The notes below the pieces were generated by a model. It saw only the letters and a list, made by a program, of their open reading frames with translations. It was not told the origin of the DNA and did not search any database. Made by a program: the position numbers and the translations under genes. Below, one piece after another: positions 34,506 through 47,532 of a stretch of DNA of 64,000 bases (position 1 is its first letter; each line of letters opens with the position of its first letter). Source of the DNA: Gastracanthus pulcherrimus (Eukaryota; Arthropoda; Insecta; Hymenoptera; Pteromalidae); assembly GCA_949152435.1 (NCBI GenBank), contig OX424573.1:53544333-53608332 (forward strand), written 5' to 3'.

Positions 34506-35028
34506 TTGCTTCGATATTGAGTGCTATGTGGGGATAGACGTTGAAAACGTTCAAATTGAAAAGATTGATGCTCATCCAAAACAGAAGCCCAATAGCTGAT
34601 AACTGAAGACCACGTAGTTCGGGTCTTGGATTTTGATGAAACTTTGGAGATCGACTTTTGGAACATAAAAATGAAGCATAGTACCCGTAGTTTTATCCAA
34701 TAGGTCTTTAAATCTGAAATAGAGCCAACAAACATTAGCATTGCTCATATAGACAATGCTAAAAATCAGATGTATATAGATATACTATTAACATTAATGA
34801 AATACGCCGTATCTACCGTACAAAGGCCCATTAGATAACACCCGAAGTATTGAGCTTCATTTTTAGGTATCAGCAAACGATCCCTAAAGCTTCATCAAAA
34901 TCGGTGACCCAAACTCCGTGATCCCTCCTTGTCAGTATCTAATCAAGTTTCCAATGTAGGAGTTGCTGCAGATGGTACACCAACTGAATATATAAAGGAT
35001 CTTTCATCGACCTCTGCTCATTGCAGAA
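34506..35028. other. Repeat-derived spacer
   Basis: Positions 34590-34710 are an inverted, diverged copy of 3040-3150. Positions 34850-34950 contain CCCTAAAGCTTCATCAAAATC, a partial direct copy of the same family. No gene is seen. Confidence 0.45.
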
Positions 35029-35279
35029 ATGCATAATAGGATGCCGCCAATTGATTCTAAAACTATTGTATCAAATAAAACCAGTAAGAAATCAACAAAT
35101 CATAATACTGTTCAGCCTGTCCCCATAAAGGTTACAGAAGTAGTAGATTTTTTTACAATGTGTAAAGCCTTTGGTGAGTTATCCACTATTATTCAAACTT
35201 AAATGAGATTCACTAAGATGTATTGCTTTTATACGGGAACAGCTTACATCTTACAATAAGGCTATTGAGAAGAATTTAT

Positions 35280-35720
35280 TAGATTGACGGAGGAACGGGT
35301 TTATGGGAACCCGCGGCGTCAAGGAGGGAGAGGGGTTAATTTTGTAAATTAGATTTGGCATTATTTCGTTATGGATTAATGTCGAGATGAAGGGGGGGGG
35401 GGTTTGGAAGATGAAGTCAAAGAAACACACGCCACTGGAGTTAAAACGATCTTAAGACGACCCCGGTCATCCGCGCCAGCGGTGGAAAGCCATTGCTTTT
35501 TCGGGATAAAGTTTTATTCCAAGTCCATGGGCTTGTCTCGCGTTTTTGCCTCTTTTGTCTACGCGGGCGATACTTTGCAATGCGTGTCCATGCGCATTCC
35601 TATGATTTTCGCGTTTAACAGAGAAAGTCGGGAATTTTTAAGAAACGTCGTGCGTCGCGGCTCTTGTTTAAAAATGGTATAATCTTTTTAATAAAGATTG
35701 CGACGTGCGGACGTCAAGTT
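35280..35720 (+). other. GC-rich island with an unrecognised 92-codon frame and a G10 run
   Basis: GC rises sharply between AT-rich exon-like pieces. A run of ten G lies at 35393-35402 and opens a frame at 35404-35682. The frame has a balanced, protein-like composition (FASFVYAGDTLQCVSMRIPM) and ends before ATAATCTTTTTAATAAAG. I do not recognise it. The composition suggests an insertion from a different source into the decayed transposase-like gene, but the boundaries are not defined. Confidence 0.35.
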
Positions 35721-36777
35721 AAAATCTGAAATAGTAAATATGTCTGGGCAAATTGATCAAACAAAAAGTACTGTTGAATCATTCAAAATTCAAGAGCAGA
35801 ATATTTCATCTATAAATACAAAAGTTGATGAGATGTCAAGTAAAATTCAATTAGCCGTTGCATATGTCGATGGTATAAAGTTTAAGGTGGATTCAGTTGA
35901 CAGTATACTAGTTGTTGCTGAAAGGAGTAGACCTCCGTTAGAAAATAATGTTGGTCAGTTATTATATATATTATATATGTATATATAGAGAGTATATATA
36001 TATAGAGAATGCAAGAAATGCATCTTGTTAAAGGGGCTTTGAAGGCAAAGGTAGAAAAATACCTTGACTACGATGCTTTTGACGATCGTTTACCTGTCGT
36101 CGTATGCTCAACTTCCTCAAGAGATCTATCTTGTATTAAAGGTAACCCACAACAAACTATTAGACTTCCCAACTTTTCTGATCTTGATCCTGTGAGAAAA
36201 GTTACTAGAACAAGTACTAAATATACATGCTTTTGTCATATTTGTCAATTATCTAGAAAACCAAAAACTGGCAATTTTGCAAAGGGATACTTATTGCCGG
36301 AGCGACGAAATATACTCAAAGATATATTTAATATAAATATATTATGTATATATGTAAATATGTATATTGATTTGAATAACTTTATAACAGACAATGTTTC
36401 AATCAAGTTTCAGTCATGGTTTTTTCATTTTCGTTTTGATACGCTGTAAGATACGCTATAAGTTTAACTTTGAAAAACAGTTTAGTTTATACACTTTATT
36501 GATTATCTGATAATTTCATTATTAAGTTTTACAAATCTTATTTTTAGATAAAACAATGTCGCCTAATATTGAAAACCGCTGTATCTACTGCTTTTCACTT
36601 ATTGCAAGAGGATTATCTCAAAAATACAACTTGATTTCCCGGTTGAAAAATCTAACTGAGAGCATTATATAGTCAGGCTCAAAGGATAACCGAACAAGCA
36701 AGTTGCTTCATCTTTATTGAAAAGGAAAATAATCGATGTACAAGAAAGTGAAGAAAAAGAAGGTGAGTCTAATGTTA

Positions 36778-38071
36778 CGAGGGTAGTTCAATAAGTCTTT
36801 AGAATAAAGTATAAAAACAATTTTTTTTGGGTAAATTTTTTTTTATTTTTCAACATAATCTCCTTGGAGCTCTATACACTTGGTCAATTGCTTTTTAAGC
36901 TTTTTTAATCCTTCAGAAAAGTGCGTTTTCGGAAGTTCCTCAAAATAAGCACTTACAGAGGCAATGACGTCTTCGTTGTCCGTAAATCTCTGTCCACCGA
37001 GCCATTTTTTCAAGTTTGGAAATAAGAAAAAGTCACTGGGGGCTAAATCTGGTGAATACGGTGGGTGTTCGACCAATTCGAATTTTAGTTCTTCAATTTT
37101 AGCCATTGAAACGAAGCATGTGTGAACTCGGGCGTTGTCGTGATGAAAGAGAATTTTTTTTCTCGCCAAATGTGGTCGTTTTTTTTTAATTTCTTCTTTC
37201 AGCTGCTCTAATAATGATGCATAATACTCACCAGTAATTGTTTTACCCTTTTCCAAGTAGTCAATAAGTATAATTCCACGTGCATCCCAAAAAACTGTAG
37301 CCATAACCTTACCAGCTGACTTTACGGTCTTTGCCTTCTTTGGAGCTGGTTCGCCTGTGGAAATCCACTGTTTGGATTGTTCCTTTGTCTCAGGAGTGTA
37401 GTGGTGTATCCATATTTCATCCACAGTCACAAATCGACGAAAAAATTCCTCAGGATTCCGACTTATGCGCGCCAAAAGAGCCTCAGAGGCGACCACTCTA
37501 TTGCGTTTATTCTCAGCTGAGAGCAAACGCGGCACCCATCTTGCCGATAGCTTTTTCATGCCTAATTTTTCATGTAGAATTGAAACAACTGCACCTATAG
37601 ATATCCTTGTGGCCTCAGCTAACTTACGCACTTTTAATCTTCTATCCTTCAACACCATATCGTGGATTTTATTGATGATTTCGGGAGTAGTTGCTTCTAC
37701 GGGCCTTCCTGAACGTGGTTCGTCACTTATTGATGTACGACCACGCTTAAATTCATTTACCCAGTTATAAACCGTTGCTAAGGCAGGGGCAGATGTGCCA
37801 TGAACTGAGTCCAATTCATTTTTTATCTCATATGGAGTTAAACCCTTTAAATGAAAATGTTTAATTACCGCTCTGAACTCGTTTTTTTCCATTTTTCTTA
37901 ACAAGCAATTTTTTTTTTTTCAATTGGTTATAAAAACACGTAAACTCAGAAGATGTGGACTGTGACTGCACCATATATCTAGTCGGGAGTGGTGCTGACT
38001 GAAAACAGATGATTTGGAGCGATTCGCGCGCCATCTGTTGGTCATTCTAAAGACTTATTGAACTACCCTCG
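36778..38071 (-). mobile_element. Complete mariner element, 1294 bp
   Basis: TIRs of 28 bp begin CGAGGGTAGTTCAATAAGTC on plus and are repeated inverted at the right end (ending ...GACTTATTGAACTACCCTCG). TA duplications are at 36776-36777 and 38072-38073. The two TIRs match across their full length. A single uninterrupted transposase gene fills the interior. It is inserted in the decayed gene at 35029-38940. TIR identity and the open frame suggest it is young. Confidence 0.95.
36843..37904 (-). CDS. Mariner transposase, intact (353 aa)
   Basis: This is a cut-and-paste transposase of the Tc1/mariner superfamily, acting at TA sites in the nucleus. Residues 1-110 form the paired helix-turn-helix DNA-binding region (LKGLTPYEIKNEL, then TVYNWVNEFKRGR). 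GRPVEATTPE is the linker. The catalytic triad is D162 (TVDEIW), D256 (HDNARVH) and D291 (YSPDLAPSDFFLFP), giving the D,D34D spacing of mariner. Conserved WVPRLLSAENKRNRV precedes the core. Length is normal for the family (about 345-355 aa). The start could be Met1 or Met5 (MLRKMEK). No stop or frameshift is seen, so it may be active. Subfamily not assigned. Confidence 0.95.
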   Translation of the reverse strand: MLRKMEKNEFRAVIKHFHLKGLTPYEIKNELDSVHGTSAPALATVYNWVNEFKRGRTSISDEPRSGRPVEATTPEIINKIHDMVLKDRRLKVRKLAEATRISIGAVVSILHEKLGMKKLSARWVPRLLSAENKRNRVVASEALLARISRNPEEFFRRFVTVDEIWIHHYTPETKEQSKQWISTGEPAPKKAKTVKSAGKVMATVFWDARGIILIDYLEKGKTITGEYYASLLEQLKEEIKKKRPHLARKKILFHHDNARVHTCFVSMAKIEELKFELVEHPPYSPDLAPSDFFLFPNLKKWLGGQRFTDNEDVIASVSAYFEELPKTHFSEGLKKLKKQLTKCIELQGDYVEK

Positions 38072-38940
38072 TATATCATTGACTCAATCTACCAGAGGTA
38101 AACCTATTTAAGTTTCTGTTGGTAAAAGCATAAATAATAGCCCAGTAATGAAGCAGCGTTTATGTGCGGACGATTTCTTAAAATTACGACAAAGTTCTAG
38201 TCTGAGCCAGAATGTTACTCTTGGAATCGCTGCGTCTTTGCGTGTAGTTTCAAATATTTCAAATAATTCTAAAGTTGTAGAATCTAATTTGGAAAAAAAC
38301 TCAGCGACAAAATGCATTGTGCAGGTGCCTTTTATGGAATAAAAGATTTCGACTTCATTAATGTCAAAGTGAACAAGTCTTCTGCAGCAAATGAAACAGT
38401 TGTTTATTGCTCGAACCTAGGGGTTCTGATAGAATATATCAAAGAAAAACGAAAATTGACTGATATTCACTTAAAATTTGAAATTGACGGAGGAGGGGGA
38501 TTTTTAAAAGTTCGTCTGTTAATTCAATCCACAACAGAATCCCAGGAATCATTCATCGGCGACAAAAGTATAAAGATTGGATATAAGCTTATAAATTGAA
38601 GGATTCGGCAGTTAATAAATAATTTATTATAGCCTTAGCACAAAAATCTCAAGAAAATTATGAAAATGTGTTGCAATTATGGACAGCACTCAATATTAAT
38701 AATTTTGAAGGAGCAATTGCTACTGTCTTAAAACTAGCTAATATTCTCATAGGCATCATGTTCCATACCTGTATGAACCTTTGCACGTGGTACTATGCGC
38801 TAAGAAATAAGCTTCATGAGTGCGGAAAACATAGAACAATTGGCAATACTTTACAAAATCATATGAAATTGTTTGAGATTTACTACTTTACCGGAAATAT
38901 TTTTAGCATAAATTGTGGTATAATCCAATTGTGGCCTTAA

Positions 38941-39660
38941 ATCAATTTTTGATTTTTTTTGACAGATTTAAAGTGACTTGAAAATAAATTTACTATTTCA
39001 TTAGCATTGGATGCAGCCTTTTTTTCGTTAAGGATGGGACCCAGTCGATAATCTATTTTCTGTTCATTAACGCTAAACCTTTATATATATATATATATAT
39101 ACATTAAACAATATAATCATTCTCCTCAAGGTCCTTAACGAAACCCTACAAGTGGACAGGTCAGGAGATTTAATGACATGCTGCCAAAACGAATGGAAAA
39201 CTGGACATTCAGAGCATCTTTGCCGGAGCGGGAGGGAATGACCCGCTCCTGAAAATCTCTGAAAATAATGTAAAAATTTTATATTTTCCAAAATTTTAAA
39301 TCAAAATTTTGAAAAAAAAAATTCCAAATTTTGAAAAACATTCAAAACTTTAAATAAAATTCAAAATTTTGAAAAAATGTATCCTCTTTTTTTGTAGGTC
39401 TGGTGGACGACTCGATATGACCATTTCCCCATTCCTTTTGCATGCATGAAAAAGGCCCTATTCACACATTTGTTAAAAAAAAATACAGTGTATAATACCG
39501 GTGGAAAGGGCTTTTTCAGACTCGGATGATGATTTGAGCACTCGTGTACGTATCGGGTGCCATCGGTGCCCTCGACTTCCGCTCGAGCTCAATCATCATC
39601 CTTGCTTAGTAAAAGCCCATTTTCCCCCCTAGTTCCACAATATACTATTTTTACATCAAT
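38941..39660 (+). repeat. Repeat segment, copy 1 (inverted copy at 59175-60128)
   Basis: The order is TTTAAAGTGACTTGAAAATA, GATGGGACCCAGTCGATAAT, a (TA)n tract (39079-39102), CATTAAACAATATAATCATT, GGTCAGGAGATTTAATGACA, GCCGGAGCG, then GGTGCCATCGGTGCCCTCG and CCTAGTTCCACAATATACTA. It is matched in reverse at 59175-60128. A third partial copy (CAATAAACAATATAATTATT ... GGTCAGGAAGTTTAATGACA) is at 44517-44605. It adjoins the C-terminal transposase-like exon in both long copies, so it is likely the 3' part of that element. Confidence 0.7.
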
Positions 39661-40310
39661 TTTTTTATACTTATATTTGATTTATTCATATAATTAACTT
39701 TTATTAGTAAATTTGCATCTTGTACTTCGACAGAAACCTCCATTCAAAACTTACATGAGCCATCGGTAGCTTTACTTATGTGTGTATGCTTAAAACTATT
39801 CTTATTTTTTCACAATAATCCAATAAACTTTTGAGAAACTGATTTTGTCAATTGGATTTACTAATTTAAATATAAATACTATCACAGTGATTTCAGAAAT
39901 GATACACAAATGCAGCATATAAAAGCTTAGATGTTTTAAATTATTCTACACAATACTTAACTTTGATATCATCATAAACTGGTTTTGACTTTCACGTATA
40001 CCATTTACATATATTTTCTGAAGTATTAAACAAAATATTTAATACTCGCCAAGCTATAGTAGGCATTTTTAAAACATGCATGTTTCACATTCAGGTATAA
40101 TTGTGTAGAATATTTTAAAACATATAAGTTTTTGTATGCTACCTTTGTGTATCATTTATTATTATTGTTACAAAAATAAGTTAAGCATACACACTTAAGT
40201 AAAGGTAGTGTTGACTCATATAGGTTTCGAATGGAGGTTTCTGTTTAAATATAAGATACAAAATTACTCATAAAAGTTATCCATTCGTATGATCAAATCA
40301 AATACAAATG
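39660..40310. mobile_element. Palindromic element, ~650 bp
   Basis: The outer words TATATTTGATTTATTCATA, AACTTTTATTAG and ACAGAAACCTCCATTC on the left pair with their inverted forms at 40190-40310. The inner halves (GTTTTAAATTATTCTACACA; ATTGTGTAGAATATTTTAAA) also pair. A partial direct copy is at 40345-40500 and an inverted copy of the inner part at 57370-57597. There is no coding capacity. Confidence 0.65.
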
Positions 40311-41074
40311 TTCAAAGGGAAGCTGAATCTATCGAGTGTTCGAAAGCTATCACAAGGTGATTTGGACTTTCACGTATATTATTTACATATAGTTTCTGAA
40401 GTTTTAGACAAAACACTTAATACTCTTCAAGTTGGTATGCCTTTTTAAAATATGAATGTTTCAAATTCAGGTATTGTGTAGAATACTTTCATAGAAAGAA
40501 AAGTAAAACCGCTGCCAATTCATTGGTAGTTAGCTTCCTCAAACTAAATTAATTGTTCTAATATGAAAATTTTTGTTCTAATAAATTAAGTTTAAATTGC
40601 TATATCTCTTTTTAATTGGGTTCTCAAAAATGTGTGCCGATTTATCATTGATGGTTTAATTCAGAACATTTAATTTAACTAGCTGTAGCCATAATCTTAT
40701 TTTTATTTTATATTTATATTTTAATTTATATTTATATATAAATTAAATCTGTTTTAAGCAGTTTTAGGTAACATTCTTTTTTTAAATTAATAATGTTCAC
40801 ATTTAATTTGAATTCAACGAAATCTAAAATCACATAATTATATCGTTCATACGTATGATTTTTACCTATATTTATAAAAAATAAAACAAAAATATTGATA
40901 TACATTATTTCATTTATCTTAAAATACTTTTTCAATCAATATTTCAAAATATCTATCAACAGAAATCCTGCTCGCTTCACTCGCCAACCCTCAGTATATA
41001 AATTAATAAATAACATATTACTAAAACAAGTCGATAAATCTTGAAATTTCTTTGCAATTTCGAATCTTAATTTA
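40311..41074. other. AT-rich spacer with repeat fragments
   Basis: It contains the partial copy of the preceding palindrome (40345-40500) and one arm of the 11084-11482 element (40499-40620). The remainder is AT-rich without genes. Confidence 0.5.
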
Positions 41075-41560
41075 AAAAGGAAAAATTTAGCCATTTTTTA
41101 AAAAAAATTGACCACGTTGTTCTCGAGATATAAGCGATCAAAAAGAAAATTTAAAAAAACTTAACCTCAATATCTCTGAAAGTAAAAGATCTCATGATCT
41201 GAAAAAATATACAGGTCATGAGATAGTAAAAAACTACCTTTCTGTAAAGTTTCAGATAAAATGCTGTCGATCTACTTAAGTTATCGCGTCAGGAAAAAAA
41301 GCGATCTTTTTAACAAAATTATTTTTTTCTCGACAAAAGAAAATTATGAAGCTTCAAAAATTTTACAGGATATTATTCTAAATATTCCTTATTATCTCAA
41401 TTTTTTAAAAAAATTTTTCATTTTATATTTCACAGATATAACCGTTTGAAAAAAATGACGTTTTCGTGTATAAGAAAACAAGCGAAATATCTTTTTCAAA
41501 ATGTCGGGTCGGAAAAGATAGGTAATTTTATGCTCTTTCAAATTATTTTCATTGGATCGA
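41075..41560 (+). repeat. Dispersed repeat, CTCGAGATATAAGC family, longest copy
   Basis: It contains GTTCTCGAGATATAAGCGAT, then AACTTAACCTCAATATCTCT, CAGGTCATGAGATAGTAAAA, ACGTTTTCGTGTATAAG and GTCGGGTCGGAAAAGATAGG. The same order, with gaps, is found at 8270-8640. There is no ORF. Confidence 0.6.
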
Positions 41561-41719
41561 TGATGTTATTTCTAAGGTATTAAAAATCCCGAAAAACTAA
41601 AACTGAAAAAACAAAAAACTGCTAAAAAAACAAATGTATCGAAAACAAAAAATTTTTTGCAACACAAGCACGATTTTTGCGTTTTTCTGTACCTATTAAG
41701 TGGGCCTAAAGGACCATTT

Positions 41720-41882
41720 TTACCAAAAGTAAATAAGTGGGCGCAAAAGTAAATAAGCGGGCGCAAAAGTAATAAGCGGACTCAAACGTTACTTTTGCGC
41801 CCGCTTATTACTTTTGCACCCGCTTATTTACTTTTTCGCCCGCTTATTTACTTTTCGCCCACTTATTTACTTTTGCGCCCAT
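41720..41882. repeat. Foldback array of 20-bp units in opposite orientations
   Basis: Left half: about three units of AAAAGTAAATAAGYGGGCGC. Right half from 41792: about five units of the complement (GCGCCCGCTTATTTACTTTT). They are separated by ACTCAAACGTT. The array therefore folds into a GC-clamped hairpin of repeated 20-mers. Units differ by one to three bases. Confidence 0.85.
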
Positions 41883-41907
41883 TCAAATTTTTCGGTAAAT
41901 TGCTATT

Positions 41908-43796
<1,889 letters not shown>

Positions 43797-44480
43797 CCCA
43801 GAGAATTACCTATATATAATCATCTAATGTCGTATTTAATAAGTTAGTAAAGTTTGAAAAAGATCAATGGTACTGAAAGATTTTTAAAAAATCACAGGAG
43901 TCCCCCCTTAAGGTGCAGTTATAGTGAAATTTATTCAATTTATTGGTCTTTCTTATTTTTTTTTTATTCTTTGCAAATTATTACACCAAAGAGAAGCATA
44001 TTTGCAAGTAAATAAAAGTAAAATATGATTTAAATGATGATTGTAAAGTATAAATGGGTGATTATCCAAAAAATGGAGCTTTTGGTGTTTTGCTTCTAGC
44101 TATCCCTTTAAATATACTTAAGAACATATGCCAGGGCTTAATTTTTTTAAGTGTTATTGGCAAAGAAAACTACCATCGTGGGAGAGTAGCGCCGCTGTCG
44201 ACTAGCCTATATGTTCAGTCGAAGTATACATTTTATATACATACGGTTTATATAAGTGTCATAGGTTTTTATAAAAATAAAAGTTTGTCCTCTGAAAGTA
44301 ATGGTTATCGCTACAATTGTAAACATTATAAAAACTCATAAATGCAGCACGATGGTTCAGCAGAGTATTGAAAGGTTATAAACTATATTTCTGAGCGTAA
44401 ACAACAGGCAAATCGCCTAAATTTTAAAAGTCGCGCCTCAGTGCGCGTTGATTATTCCAAAAATAATGACCTTAAGACAT

Positions 44481-45302
44481 TTTATATATATAATGTCTTA
44501 ATGTCATTATATATAGACAATAAACAATATAATTATTTTCCTCAAGATCCCTACCTTAACGAAATCATCCACGTGGACCGGTCAGGAAGTTTAATGACAT
44601 CATAATATATATTATCAATTATCTTCGTATTTTTTTTTTCAATTGTATTATATGCATAGGGGAGTTCTGCATTTTTTTCTGGTAATCCAATAATGAAAAT
44701 AAGAAAAAGAACTACACAATTATAAACTAGAAGTCTTCTGCTACTTATTTTTTCCCGATGAAAGTATAAATATTTTCATAGATATTGTAAAATAAATGAT
44801 TTCGCAAAGCGTAGTGAAGTGAACATTACGCCCCGTGTTTCGGGGCCTAATGGCCACTACTGAGGGGCTTCACGGTCACATAACTATTCATATAATATTG
44901 ACGTTAAAATAATGCGTGTCATTTGTTATATATAGCGAAACATCTGTACATTTGTATGCAATTAGTATTTTCATCAAAAAGTATATTGCAAAAGCAGTAT
45001 AAATTATTTAAAATTCTACCTCAAAAGTCAGGTTATATCTTAAAAAATAAAAATTCATAAAATCATGATTTATACGATGTTTGAAATAATTCTTTATTTA
45101 TTTTATATAATATAAAAGTACTTTATTAGAGAAATATATGCAAAGAAATGTAAAAAATAATTTATTTAATAAATTGTAAGCAATCCACTTTTCCAAAAAG
45201 TATAACATTTTCATTCATAAGGAATGAAAATTCAAAAAATTTCTTTTCCTACCCAAAGTTTAGATAATAATCTACCAAATCGCGGTATTTTTAAATCCGT
45301 GA
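44481..45302. other. Spacer with partial repeats
   Basis: Positions 44500-44605 are a partial copy of the 39079-39185 segment. Positions 44820-44880 carry a CGCCCCGTG..GGGGCCTAATGGCCACT motif related to ends at 52085-52135. The rest is AT-rich. Confidence 0.45.
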
Positions 45303-45789
45303 TTAAGGTGTAATACCACTGTAGAAATTTCAAAAAATCAATTTCTATTTTATTGGCTTAAAACATGCTTTGAACCTTCTAGAATATGGTACAAAAGGTC
45401 CCATTCCGAAAAAACTGATTCTTTGAATAATTTCCTCATTTTTTCTACGTCCGAAACAGATTTTGAAACTTGAAGTTGATTTTTCTCAAAACGAGTTTTT
45501 CTCAACGGGCGCGCAGCATAACTTGAACAGTTTTCATCCGATCCATTTGAAATTTTAACCATATCTTAATTATTATATTTCGAAGTGAATCACATAGGAG
45601 ATTTTTAATAAATTGATTTAAATAATTTTTATAAACAAAAACGTGATTTTTTTTCATGAAAATTTTTAATTTATTTTCATTTTACTTCCAAATTTGAAAA
45701 AATCAATATTTTCAAAATCCTCTACGATATTCACTAGCTATTAACATCAAGAATAAGTGGATTTTTTTTGGTCCAGGTTGAAATGCGCG

Positions 45790-45993
45790 TGTTCAAACTA
45801 CGTCAAAGCGAAATGACTAGTCCCACTTGAGACCCAGAGATGGCGTCAAGGGCGCGAGCGCACATGCGCCCTCCGGCAGTCTACTTACATGGGAGAGACG
45901 CTGCTCGACTCAGTCGAGTGCCTGTGCTCATGGTGAACGGACGATGGTGTACAGCCAGCAGCTTCAATTATATTTGTATCGGAAATTCCAACA
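45790..45993 (+). repeat. 5' LTR of the BEL element
   Basis: It is 204 bp and has TG...CA termini. It shares all but five positions with the 3' LTR (about 2.5% divergence). Confidence 0.95.
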
Positions 45994-45994
45994 T

Positions 45995-46013
45995 TGGTCC
46001 CTTCGAGCCGGAT
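45995..46013 (+). promoter_or_regulatory. Primer-binding site, complementary to tRNA-Tyr 3' end
   Basis: TGGTCCCTTCGAGCCGGAT starts one base after the LTR. From memory, the insect tRNA-Tyr 3' end is ATCCGGCTCGAAGGACCA. The match is complete apart from one extra C in the CCC run. Confidence 0.75.
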
Positions 46014-46146
46014 CCATCACGACGATCGGTCAATCTAATTGATTGTGTCGAAACAGAAGGTAAGTCATCGAAGTGTTTATTTCGTTTCGTCGATTTCGGA
46101 GTGGAAATTGCGTGTTATGCCGGCATAAGCGTCTGACCGTGGCTCA

Positions 46147-47532
46147 ATGACCGATCTGCTCGCCACGCAGCAAGCCCTCGTGGCAGTGATCGAGGACTTC
46201 TCTGCCACGCTGCATGAAACTCGTCCGGAGGACTGGACCATGGGCTTGGTTCAGACAAGAATGGAGGTGCTACAAGGTTATTGGATGGATTTCCAAAGCA
46301 ACCATCTTGGACTCATCGCTTCAGGGAGCGAGCCAGCACCCGACTATGACCGGAGGCGAGTCGATTCAGACACGGAACGAACATACATCAACGCGCAGTC
46401 GGTGCTGTATGACGTCCAGCGACGACTAGGGCCACTTGCACTGGCTCCCATAAATGAAGGTACAGACGACCAGTCGAATCGATCCCCCCAAGCTCTCAGC
46501 ATGGGTCTCTCTCGGCTACCTCAAATCGACGTGCCGACATTCTCAGGGCGTCGGGAGGACTGGGAGTCATTTAGGGACTTGTTTCGAGCACTCATTCACG
46601 AAGACCCACGCCTCAGTGACGTCGCGAGATTCTTCTACTTGAAGACGCATGTTCAAGGCGAGGCAAAGGCAGCTTTAGACACCCTGAAGCTTACCAATAC
46701 CAATTATGCCTCAGCCTGGCGTCTTCTAGAGTCTCGATACGAGCATCGTCGGCTGCTCGTTCAAGATCATTTGACTGCGATGCGCAATCTTCGACCCCTG
46801 CGTCACGAGACCTCGACCGGCCTTCAAGCATTGATCGACACACTGAGCCGTCACCGTGACCAACTACAGGGGCTTGACCGCCCAGTCGATAAATGGGACG
46901 ATTGGTTTATATCCATCGCTACCTCCTGCATGGACCCCACGACTCGACGTGCCTGGGAAGATAACCTGGAGAAGCTCAGCTCCAGCCCATTCGATGTCAC
47001 ACGTCCAGAGGCCGAATCCACCCGCACCGGAGTCGCCACGGCTACATTTTCCAGGTTGACGGAATTTCTTCAACGTCGGTGCCACATGATAAGCTCCATC
47101 GAGAGCTCTGTGCCATCTCATCTACCGTCAACTCGACCATCCAGTAGTCATTCAAGCGGCCCATCTACCAGCCGTGGCCCTCGCAGCTTTGCCACTCGGG
47201 CAGCAGCAAGATCGTGCTGTCAGTGTCAAGAGAGCCATTACATCGGGCATTGTGAACATTTTCTGGGTCTGCACCCTAATGCGAGGAGAAACGTGGTACT
47301 GCAGAAGCATCTTTGTTTCAACTGCCTTCGACCAGGTCATGCAGCGCGCTCCTGCCTCTCCAAGTCAGTCTGTCAGCTATGCCAAGCATTGCACCACTCG
47401 TTGTTGCATAAGAATGATCAAAAGCGCATCGCGTCAGATAATGATATCGCTATACCTTCGAAACAGCCGAGGCTACCAGCATCTGATGTTGATTCTACCG
47501 ATTCTGGGCAATCTGCTACAGTGTCGGCCTGA
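46147..47532 (+). CDS. BEL/Pao gag-like protein (461 aa)
   Basis: This is the capsid/nucleocapsid region of the retrotransposon. Residues 135-290 match the DUF1759-type gag domain (LPQIDVPTFSGRREDWESF, YLKTHVQGEAKAAL, AWRLLESRYE). The C-terminal part has Cys/His clusters (CCQCQESHYIGHCEHF, CFNCLRPGHAARSC, CQLCQALHHSLLH), the zinc knuckles of BEL proteins. It ends at TGA 47530-47532. Pol continues in the same frame, so in the parent element gag and pol were probably one frame, or the stop was read through. Start: the first ATG of the frame, about 155 bp after the 5' LTR. Confidence 0.85.
   Translation: MTDLLATQQALVAVIEDFSATLHETRPEDWTMGLVQTRMEVLQGYWMDFQSNHLGLIASGSEPAPDYDRRRVDSDTERTYINAQSVLYDVQRRLGPLALAPINEGTDDQSNRSPQALSMGLSRLPQIDVPTFSGRREDWESFRDLFRALIHEDPRLSDVARFFYLKTHVQGEAKAALDTLKLTNTNYASAWRLLESRYEHRRLLVQDHLTAMRNLRPLRHETSTGLQALIDTLSRHRDQLQGLDRPVDKWDDWFISIATSCMDPTTRRAWEDNLEKLSSSPFDVTRPEAESTRTGVATATFSRLTEFLQRRCHMISSIESSVPSHLPSTRPSSSHSSGPSTSRGPRSFATRAAARSCCQCQESHYIGHCEHFLGLHPNARRNVVLQKHLCFNCLRPGHAARSCLSKSVCQLCQALHHSLLHKNDQKRIASDNDIAIPSKQPRLPASDVDSTDSGQSATVSA

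Larger units (their letters stand above)
35029..38940 (+). pseudogene. Decayed multi-exon transposase-like gene, split by a mariner
   Basis: Coding fragments lie in order: 35029-35173 (donor GTGAGT at 35174), 35698-35957 (coiled-coil-like, IQLAVAYVDGIKFKVDSVDS), 36009-36330 (CFCHICQLSRKP, a CxxC pair), 36555-36670 (NRCIYCFSLIARGLS), then after the mariner 38148-38340, 38340-38598 (LKFEIDGGGGFLKVRL) and 38640-38940 (GAIATVLKLANILIGI, then TIGNTLQNH). A DGGGGFLK block followed by an ATDLKLAN-like block resembles the spaced acidic residues of an RNase-H-type transposase seen in uncharacterised insect proteins. That is inference and I cannot name the family. A second copy of the C-terminal exon lies at 60129-60455 (-). 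Stops and splits make this copy dead. Confidence 0.45.

Noticed and set aside
44054..44341. 95-codon frame
   Set aside because: The same repeat at 56330-57346 and 54990-55115 does not keep the frame open.
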